Shown: positions 55,553 to 64,000 of the stretch, in pieces | Layout of the letters: every line of letters begins with the position of its first letter | How positions within the stretch are numbered: position 1 is the first letter of the stretch | Source: Limnomonas spitsbergensis | Taxonomy: Eukaryota > Chlorophyta > Chlorophyceae > Chlamydomonadales | Reading direction: 5' to 3' | Assembly (NCBI GenBank): GCA_037349105.1 | Contig: JAYJMM010000111.1 | Coordinates: 1,674,001 to 1,738,000 of the forward strand | DNA: 64,000 nt | Made by a program: the position numbers and the translations under genes | Notes under the pieces: model-generated | The model's input: the letters and a program-made list of their open reading frames with translations, nothing else | Databases searched by the model: none | Told to the model about the DNA's origin: nothing

Positions 55553-56900
55553 TCATGGATGCGTCAGATACTAGTTCGTAGGGCAAGTCTGGATTCGGGT
55601 ACGCTAGGACTGGAGGTGAAGCTAACGCCTCCTTGATGGCTTCAAATGCTAGGATGGCATCTTCGCTCTTGGTGAATTGTACTTTTTTCCTGGTGAGCTG
55701 GTGCAGGGGAGCTGCTAGTCGCGATAGGTTAGGTACGAATTTGCGAAAATAATTCGCAAGTCCCAGGAATTGGAGTATGCCTGTGGCATTGGTTGGGAAT
55801 TCCCACTCGGTCAGGGTACGAAGTTTTTCTGGGTCTGCGCGCACTCCCTCTTTGGAAAGAATGTGGCCTAGGTACTTGACTTGTTCTTGTAAAAATCTGC
55901 ACTTCGAAAAGCGCACTTGCAGCCCGGCTTCACGAATCTTCGTAAACACCTGGTTCAAGTGGTCTAGATGTTCTGCTGTGGATTGCAACAGGATGAGGAT
56001 GTCATCGATGTAAATCAGCACGAAGGACAGGGACTGGAAGATCTTGTTAACAGTACTCGGGTACTGGCTGGGCGCGTTGGAAAGTCCCATAGGCAGACAT
56101 CGCCATGCATAGTGACCGAATGGTGTCGCGAACGCGGTTTTAGGCACGTCTTCCTCGGAAATCAGCAGCTGGTGAAAGCCACCTGCCATGTCAAGGCTGG
56201 AGTAACAAGTGGCACCGCGGGCTGCATCCAGCATGTCATCAATGCGCGGTAGCGGATAGCGGAGCTTGAGAGTTATTTCATTGAGGGCTCGGTAATCAAG
56301 GCAAAACCTGAAGCCACCGCTTGGTTTCTTGACAAAGAGGACTGGAGCTCCGTATGGAGAATTGATAGGGGTGATGATTCCCTTCGCTAGGAGTTCGGTA
56401 ACTTGTGACTTGAGCTCGATCATTTCACTGGGAGAAAGGCGACAGTTCCTTCGGAAAGGGGGCTTCGCACCGGGGACAAGATCGATTGTGTGCTCGAGGG
56501 GTGGGATATTAGCTCCACCGGCTTGAGGAGTTTCACTGAAAATGTCTGCAAAACTGTCAATTACGTTGCACATTTCAGTTTGCATGGCTGGGTGCACATG
56601 GTCCATGTTCACGTCAAGTTTGCATGGCTGGGCATCGACTGGTTCTCCACTGGGTTGGTTTGGTACCCTATCAAGGTCGACCTCACTGTCGTCTGGGCTT
56701 AGCTCGTGAGGCGTAAGGACCGCGACGAAGGACTTGTATCGACCGGAGTTGAGGTATCTCACGGCGAGGTCAGCTGGGATTTCATCTGGCGGGGCGTTCG
56801 TCTTCCGCGGAGTTCTGAAAATCAGTAACCGTGGGCATAGGGGCGGTGGTCTTCACTACACGGGCTGTTGCACCGCGAGTGCCACGGTAGACGCACTAGG
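55476..56900 (-). CDS. Copy 2: reverse transcriptase and start of RNase H
   Basis: It has the same motifs as copy 1 (FCLDYRALNEI, SSLDMAGGFH, YIDDILI), with few changes (for example DDMLDAARG instead of DDLLDAARG, and YELVSDAS instead of YELVYDAS). The frame change behind YELVSDAS is the same as in copy 1. Confidence 0.92.
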
Positions 56901-58645
56901 TTTACACGACTCCATCCCCATTGGGTGATGGAAGCCTCATCGAGTCAAGATTGTATGTTAGCCACAAGATGCATCGACAAGAATATGGACAGGACGTGGG
57001 CAATGATTTCAAAAGCAGCCCGGCCGAGCATAATTTTAAAGTCACTGCCCTGGCTACAGGGACAACTTGATCGGAAGCGGTGGCCACCGGCTTGAATCGC
57101 GACATACGAACGGGGAGTCCCATTTTCTTGGGAAATCAGGAACTAGAGCTAGATCCAGTATGAAATAGACTAGGGAGACTTTGACCATGTGCTGGCCGTC
57201 ATAGATTGATGCTAGGGACTAGGGGCTGGACTAGGGGAAGTCCACTTCCATCACGGACAGCGGCTGGGTCATCTGAAAGGCTCGGCATTTTGCTGTGTCG
57301 CGTAAATCTGAAGGAACTAGAAGAGCCCATGCATGTTTAGACAAGGCAGGGCCGCGATATTTGTTCTCTTGAGCTGGAACTAGTATGGACAGCAGGGAGA
57401 GCTGAGATTGGAGGAACCAATGCCTGGGGCTGTAGCGACAGCTTGGGGTGGGCAAATATTCGTACTCGCGAAATTAAAAAATGTCTGACCTGGACTCGGG
57501 CCTGGGTGCGACTCGGCTGGAATCTGGACTCGATCTCGAACTGTTCCGCCACGTTACATAACGTGTCAGCAAGGATACGATACATTTTGGTAGATTTGCT
57601 TGCATAGCTCTGATTGACTGGGTCTGGTAGTATCTCGATTTGCAGAGGAGCTAGGTAGTCAGCGACTGGACATGTGAGTGACTTGAGCTGCAGATACGCG
57701 AGAGAGATGGCAGTATATCGCCCATTATACGCTTGGCTTGGGCAGGAGCAGCAACGGTTGGGCTGCAATGATATCCGCCTGGACTGGAATTGCGACGGCA
57801 ACAACTTGATCCGTCGGGGTGACAGCGATAGCGACCCCACTGGAAGACATGGAAACAGCGTCATGAGAATTGCGAAGGCAACGCTTAGTAAGCGGCTGGA
57901 AATGGCTAGAAGGGGAGGGGAGCTTGTCGATATGTCGCCTGTAGGCGTTGACAGGTTGTTGTACGACCAGGGGGGGGGAGCTTCGCGCAGTAGCCTGTAG
58001 GCGTCGACAGGATGCGGTACGACAGCATGGGGGGGGGGGAGCTTCGCGCAGTAGCCTGTAGGCGTCGACAGGTTGCGGTACGACAGCATGGGGGGGGGGG
58101 AGCTTCGCGCCGTAGCCTGTAGGCGTCGACAGGCTGATGCTGAACCCAAGGTGCTTGTCCGCGACATGCGCTAGGTGCTGGGGTGGCTTAACTCAACGGA
58201 ACTCTGAGAGCCGGGTTGCGAGATTGGAAATGAGTGACCATAGCTTGGCTTGACTAGACAGAAGCTTGACACGTATGACAGGGTGGCCCGCGCGTAATCG
58301 CGTCGAACAAATTTTGACGTGGTACATCATGACTGATGACTGGGACTGAGTTTGTGGCTAGGCTTGGCGCGAAAAAATGCTCGGTGGATCAATGGCTGGG
58401 ACTGGGAGATTCCAACAATTCACAATTCCTTTCAATCTGCAGCGACTCTTTGATATCTATGTATCTCAAGTTTGCTGTTGAGAGATTGGAGTGCAAAATT
58501 GAAGGTCTGGGAGAGTCAAGGACTTGATCCTCGAGAGGATGCCGGAGGATACTCGAAGACTGGGCACGCGAGGAAACTCGGTTGTGTCCGATGGTTTCCA
58601 TTCGGGTGGCTCGACACTACGGTAAAGAGACCTTGGCTCGTGAAA
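56900..58645 (-). other. Copy 2: protease remnant and 5' internal region
   Basis: This corresponds to 51310-53060 of copy 1. The 60-bp G-run repeats lie at about 57930-58130. Compared with copy 1, about 10 bases are missing near 58577-58580 (GGGGATACTG). Confidence 0.6.
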
Positions 58646-58649
58646 CCAC

Positions 58650-59076
58650 TGAAGTGATCTACTGCCCGGGAGGGGACAAAGACTACTGATACTAGGCTAG
58701 AGGTTGGGCTGGAAGACTAGGGAGGCGCACGTGGTGCGTGGGAGCTATGTCGACTCCGGGACTGGGGCGTTGGCTGAAGGGTTTGCAAGTGGGAGCCAAG
58801 TATTGAGCTTGGTAGAATGAACTTATCTCTGTCGAGAGACTCCTGGTTTACTAGCGGGGCGCACTTATGTAGGCGCTCGGCAGATGGCAAGCCCGGATAA
58901 GGCTCTAAAGGCTGGAAGGTTCATGTCGTACAACCGAAGGTTGTTAGAGATCTTAACGACACGCAACTGCTCTCACACTGTTAGCTACGCAGTGTGACAA
59001 CGGTTGTGTTCGCGTACTGGATACTAGGAGACATGTACTGAGTTAACTGGACTGGGGGGTCCAAGACCACTCCACA
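58650..59076 (-). repeat. LTR C (shared by copies 2 and 3)
   Basis: The LTR is 427 bp. It differs from LTRs A and B at a few positions (for example TCCACA instead of TACACA at its 59071-59076 end, and CTCCTGG instead of CTCCCGG near 58845). Confidence 0.92.
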
Positions 59077-59336
59077 CCTCCCCCTTTGCTGCGTGCATAA
59101 CGCGCTGCAAGGAGCGTAGGCTGTAGCGACTTGTAGCTGGATAACTCGGCTGGTAAGACAGGGATTAATCTTGTAAATTTACATGACTTGACACGATTTT
59201 TTTTTTTTCATTTGCTGGGCTGGATTTTAATTCTGCTTGGCAAGATCTGGAGAGAATAGTCTGGGCTAGGCTGGTAAATAAGAGACACTTGGACAGTGTT
59301 AAATATGTTCCCTTAATGACAAGGAAGGCTGCAACA

Positions 59337-59795
59337 TTACTTGCGAAATGTTTTAGGTTGCTCGAGCACGGCTAGAGTGAGGTTAGCGAGCGGTTCCCAT
59401 GAATTGTGGGTGTCGTCGTATGCTTTCCACTTGACTAGGACTTGTTTGATTTTCTTTTTGCCAACCTTGCGGATTCGGTGGGACAAGAGTGCCTCAACTT
59501 GATAGAAAGGAAGGCCGTCTTCCATTTCAGGTCCAGCGGGTACAAGCATGGAATCGCTTGAGGATTGGAAGGGCTTGAGCAAGGATACATGAAAAACTGG
59601 GTGAACTCGTTCGTAATTGGCAGGCAATGCTAGTTTCGCAGCGGTGCCTCCTTGTTTCATTGACAGGATCTGGACTAGGCCAATGTACTTGGGATGCAAT
59701 TTCTGAACACCTGCCTTGTACTTGAAATTTCTGGTGGAGACCATGACTTGATCTCCTGTTTTAAAGGAGTATGGTGCTCGGAATCTTGAATCAGC
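59337..59795 (-). CDS. Copy 3: integrase C-terminal part and chromodomain
   Basis: As in copies 1 and 2, with one change in the last part (LTLAVLEQP instead of LTPAVLEQP). Confidence 0.9.
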   Translation of the reverse strand, partial: ADSRFRAPYSFKTGDQVMVSTRNFKYKAGVQKLHPKYIGLVQILSMKQGGTAAKLALPANYERVHPVFHVSLLKPFQSSSDSMLVPAGPEMEDGLPFYQVEALLSHRIRKVGKKKIKQVLVKWKAYDDTHNSWEPLANLTLAVLEQPKTFRK

Positions 59796-61134
59796 GTACG
59801 TTTTCTGTCTGTCTTTTCAGAGCGGGCAGAGCGCAAAAGCTGCTTGACTCGTACAAATGTGATGTCTAGGTCTGCGAATACCGCGTCAAGGGCTGGGATT
59901 TGCTTGTCAGGCATCTGGACAGACAAGGGTGTGTTTGGGTGCCTTGCGGTGTTCAAGTAAAATGGGCTCTGTCCGGTGACGCTGGATTTTGCATTATTTA
60001 TAGTCAGGGCAACTATGGGCAAGAGTTCTTCCCATGTGACATGATTTCCATCAATGAAATGCCTCAGCATTTCTTCAACGACTCGGTTCATGCGCTCGGT
60101 TTGCCCATCGGTTTGAGGGTGGAAAGCAGTTGAAAAACGCGGCTCGATTCGCATGCGGGTGCACATATTGCGCCAGAACTGTGAGGTAAAACGCACATCT
60201 CGCTCCGATTTAATATTTTCGGTAGGCCATGGTGTTGGTAAACATGTTTGATAAAGGCTCGTGCTATGTCCTCTGAGGTACTGGATTTCTGGACTGGTGC
60301 TAGGCAGACATACTTGGTAAGCTTGTCAACAATGACCATGATTCCATCGTTTTTCTCTGAAGACATGGGAAGATCGAACACGAAGTCCATAGTGACAGTG
60401 TGCCACCTAGTGTCTGGGATGGGCAAGGGCTGGAGCAACCCATACGGTCGTTTGCATGAGGCCTTGTTTGCTTGGCATGTTTGGCATGTGGACACGAACT
60501 GTTGGACATCAGCAGCCATGCTGGGCCACCAGAACTGTCGCTGAATCAAGTCTAGGGTCTTGGTCCAGCTGAAATGGCCGGCAATGAGGGTTGCATGGTG
60601 CTCTTTCAGGACACGTGCTCGGACAGTGGCTGGAACAATGATTCGACCGCGGAATGACCAGTAGCCATGCTGGAGTGACCACTGTTTTGTGACAGTTGGG
60701 TCCTTGAAATCTAGATCTGTCAGGGATTCAGCTTTTATTTGCTGCATGAGGTCTGGACTGGACTCGTTTACTGTGATCGCGAAAAGCATGAGCGCTGCTG
60801 CTTCACCTTGGTATGGCAATCTCGACAGGGAGTCAGCAGGGTTGGTTGCACCGGGCTGGTAGCGGACTGAAAACTGGAACCTCGACATGAATTCGCTCCA
60901 TCGCGCTTGTCTTCTGGACAGGGTCGGTTGCTTGGTGAAAAATGTCAAGGGATTGTGATCAGTGACAATTGAAAGTCCTTGGCTGCCCTCAAGATAGCAG
61001 CGCCATTCTTTGAGTGCCTTGATGATTCCTAGAAGTTCTTGTTCACCTGTGGTGTAATTATGCTCGGCTGGGCTGAACTTGGAGGAGAAGTACGCGACTA
61101 GTCGGCCCTGCTGGGTGAGTACTGCACCGCAACC
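59675..61134 (-). pseudogene. Copy 3: RNase H and integrase core with a one-base deletion
   Basis: It has the same four-T deletion as copy 2 (about 60215), before the second catalytic Asp of integrase. RNase H and the zinc motif are otherwise preserved. Differences include RYQPG for RYRPG. Confidence 0.9.
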
Positions 61135-62480
61135 TCATGGATGCGTCAGATACTAGTTCGTAGGGCAAGTCTGGATTCGGGTACGCTAGGACTGGAGGTG
61201 AAGCTAACGCCTCCTTGATGGCTTCAAATGCTAGGATGGCATCTTCGCTCTTGGTGAATTGTACTTTTTTCCTGGTGAGCTGGTGCAGGGGAGCTGCTAG
61301 TCGCGATAGGTTAGGTACGAATTTGCGAAAATAATTCGCAAGTCCCAGGAATTGGAGTATGCCTGTGGCATTGGTTGGGAATTCCCACTCGGTCAGGGTA
61401 CGAAGTTTTTCTGGGTCTGCGCGCACTCCCTCTTTGGAAAGAATGTGGCCTAGGTACTTGACTTGTTCTTGTAAAAATCTGCACTTCGAAAAGCGCACTT
61501 GCAGCCCGGCTTCACGAATCTTCGTAAACACCTGGTTCAAGTGGTCTAGATGTTCTGCTGTGGATTGCAACAGGATGAGGATGTCATCGATGTAAATCAG
61601 CACGAAGGACAGGGACTGGAAGATCTTGTTAACAGTACTCGGGTACTGGCTGGGCGCGTTGGAAAGTCCCATAGGCAGACATCGCCATGCATAGTGACCG
61701 AATGGTGTCGCGAACGCGGTTTAGGCACGTCTTCCTCGGAAATCAGCAGCTGGTGAAAGCCACCTGCCATGTCAAGGCTGGAGTAACAAGTGGCACCGCG
61801 GGCTGCATCCAGCATGTCATCAATGCGCGGTAGCGGATAGCGGAGCTTGAGAGTTATTTCATTGAGGGCTCGGTAATCAAGGCAAAACCTGAAGCCACCG
61901 CTTGGTTTCTTGACAAAGAGGACTGGAGCTCCGTATGGAGAATTGATAGGGGTGATGATTCCCTTCGCTAGGAGTTCGGTAACTTGTGACTTGAGCTCGA
62001 TCATTTCACTGGGAGAAAGGCGACAGTTCCTTCGGAAAGGGGGCTTCGCACCGGGGACAAGATCGATTGTGTGCTCGAGGGGTGGGATATTAGCTCCACC
62101 GGCTTGAGGAGTTTCACTGAAAATGTCTGCAAAACTGTCAATTACGTTGCACATTTCAGTTTGCATGGCTGGGTGCACATGGTCCATGTTCACGTCAAGT
62201 TTGCATGGCTGGGCATCGACTGGTTCTCCACTGGGTTGGTTTGGTACCCTATCAAGGTCGACCTCACTGTCGTCTGGGCTTAGCTCGTGAGGCGTAAGGA
62301 CCGCGACGAAGGACTTGTATCGACCGGAGTTGAGGTATCTCACGGCGAGGTCAGCTGGGATTTCATCTGGCGGGGCGTTCGTCTTCCGCGGAGTTCTGAA
62401 AATCAGTAACCGTGGGCATAGGGGCGGTGGTCTTCACTACACGGGCTGTTGCACCGCGAGTGCCACGGTAGACGCACTAG
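61058..62480 (-). pseudogene. Copy 3: reverse transcriptase with an extra frameshift
   Basis: Motifs are as in copies 1 and 2, but a four-T run is three T at about 61720-61722. This breaks the frame at EEDVPK, between the catalytic Asp of motif A and the YIDD motif. The two halves are 62343-61597 and 61672-61058. Confidence 0.92.
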
Positions 62481-64000
62481 GTTTACACGACTCCATCCCC
62501 ATTGGGTGATGGAAGCCTCATCGAGTCAAGATTGTATGTTAGCCACAAGATGCATCGACAAGAATATGGACAGGACGTGGGCAATGATTTCAAAAGCAGC
62601 CCGGCCGAGCATAATTTTAAAGTCACTGCCCTGGCTACAGGGACAACTTGATCGGAAGCGGTGGCCACCGGCTTGAATCGCGACATACGAACGGGGAGTC
62701 CCATTTTCTTGGGAAATCAGGAACTAGAGCTAGATCCAGTATGAAATAGACTAGGGAGACTTTGACCATGTGCTGGCCGTCATAGATTGATGCTAGGGAC
62801 TAGGGGCTGGACTAGGGGAAGTCCACTTCCATCACGGACAGCGGCTGGGTCATCTGAAAGGCTCGGCATTTTGCTGTGTCGCGTAAATCTGAAGGAACTA
62901 GAAGAGCCCATGCATGTTTAGACAAGGCAGGGCCGCGATATTTGTTCTCTTGAGCTGGAACTAGTATGGACAGCAGGGAGAGCTGAGATTGGAGGAACCA
63001 ATGCCTGGGGCTGTAGCGACAGCTTGGGGTGGGCAAATATTCGTACTCGCGAAATTAAAAAATGTCTGACCTGGACTCGGGCCTGGGTGCGACTCGGCTG
63101 GAATCTGGACTCGATCTCGAACTGTTCCGCCACGTTACATAACGTGTCAGCAAGGATACGATACATTTTGGTAGATTTGCTTGCATAGCTCTGATTGACT
63201 GGGTCTGGTAGTATCTCGATTTGCAGAGGAGCTAGGTAGTCAGCGACTGGACATGTGAGTGACTTGAGCTGCAGATACGCGAGAGAGATGGCAGTATATC
63301 GCCCATTATACGCTTGGCTTGGGCAGGAGCAGCAACGGTTGGGCTGCAATGATATCCGCCTGGACTGGATTTGCGACGGCAACAACTTGATCCGTCGGGG
63401 TGACAGCGATAGCGACCCCACTGGAAGACATGGAAACAGCGTCATGAGAATTGCGAAGGCAACGCTTAGTAAGCGGCTGGAAATGGCTAGAAGGGGAGGG
63501 GAGCTTGTCGATATGTCGCCTGTAGGCGTTGACAGGTTGTTGTACGACCAGGGGGGGGAGCTTCGCGCAGTAGCCTGTAGGCGTCGACAGGATGCGGTAC
63601 GACAGCATGGGGGGGGGGGAGCTTCGCGCAGTAGCCTGTAGGCGTCGACAGGTTGCGGTACGACAGCATGGGGGGGGGGGGAGCTTCGCGCCGTAGCCTG
63701 TAGGCGTCGACAGGCTGATGCTGAACCCAAGGTGCTTGTCCGCGACATGCGCTAGGTGCTGGGGTGGCTTAACTCAACGGAACTCTGAGAGCCGGGTTGC
63801 GAGATTGGAAATGAGTGACCATAGCTTGGCTTGACTAGACAGAAGCTTGACACGTATGACAGGGTGGCCCGCGCGTAATCGCGTCGAACAAATTTTGACG
63901 TGGTACATCATGACTGATGACTGGGACTGAGTTTGTGGCTAGGCTTGGCGCGAAAAAAATGCTCGGTGGATCAATGGCTGGGACTGGGAGATTCCAACAA
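62480..64000 (-). other. Copy 3: protease remnant and 5' internal region, cut by window
   Basis: This corresponds to 51310-52830 of copy 1. The G-run repeats lie at about 63510-63710, with run lengths differing from copies 1 and 2. The window ends before the primer site and 5' LTR. Confidence 0.6.

Larger units (their letters stand above)
53068..59076 (-). mobile_element. Ty3/Gypsy chromovirus, copy 2 of the tandem array
   Basis: This copy has the same architecture as copy 1 and is offset by 5593 bp. LTR B (53068-53494) is its 3' LTR and LTR C (58650-59076) its 5' LTR. By eye it is almost identical to copy 1, with scattered single-base differences and one extra frameshift in integrase. Confidence 0.93.
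58650..64000 (-). mobile_element. Ty3/Gypsy chromovirus, copy 3, cut by the window edge
   Basis: LTR C (58650-59076) is its 3' LTR. Its 5' LTR should begin roughly 240 bp beyond the right edge. It is offset from copy 2 by 5582 bp. It shares the integrase frameshift of copy 2 and has one more in reverse transcriptase. Confidence 0.92.

Overview
The window looks like nuclear DNA of a green alga, probably of the chlamydomonadalean type. It has an intron-rich protein kinase gene with GT-AG introns, many CAG/CTG runs and GC-rich minisatellites, a non-LTR element of the dual-endonuclease kind known from Chlamydomonas (Dualen/RandI), and chromodomain Ty3/Gypsy elements. The organism is inferred from this content; there is no rRNA or other marker. 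No bacterial operon, phage or CRISPR array is present.

Layout. 1-9.3 kb, minus strand: a very large LINE, cut by the left edge. By my reading its coding region holds, in order, a Josephin-like cysteine protease domain, an EEP (APE-type) endonuclease, a reverse transcriptase, a PCIF1/CAPAM-like methyltransferase-fold domain, RNase H and a restriction-like endonuclease. It is broken by one in-frame stop and two frame changes. Its 5' end carries tandem promoter-like monomers. 10.1-11.5 kb, minus: a decayed relative keeping only the methyltransferase-like and RNase H parts, in the same order. 11.5-34.8 kb: mostly repeats and gene-poor DNA, including a 52-bp satellite (15.8-16.7 kb), a tRNA-Gln-like sequence (17.5 kb), a hairpin (20.0 kb), families of about 145 bp and about 115 bp, a CAG-rich block (21.5-21.9 kb), a 32/33-bp satellite of about 50 copies (24.6-26.3 kb), and a few GC-rich open frames that may be exons.

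34.9-40.3 kb, minus: the one convincing host gene, a CDKL-like kinase (TEY activation motif) in at least seven exons with a long low-complexity tail. One of its introns is a minisatellite that repeats the splice acceptor and the first bases of the next exon. 42.0-43.7 kb: a GC-rich CCGG-type repeat array. 44.8-47.2 kb, minus: a second, 5'-truncated LINE with a perfect 28-bp inverted repeat in its coding region.

47.5-64 kb, minus: three Ty3/Gypsy chromovirus copies head to tail, sharing 427-bp LTRs (LTR-int-LTR-int-LTR-int), with a period of about 5.59 kb. All copies share two frame changes in pol; copies 2 and 3 share another, and copy 3 has one more. No recognisable Gag was found.

The kinase gene apart, the window is a graveyard and nursery of retroelements. 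The best candidate for something undescribed is the six-domain LINE together with its relative at 10-11 kb.
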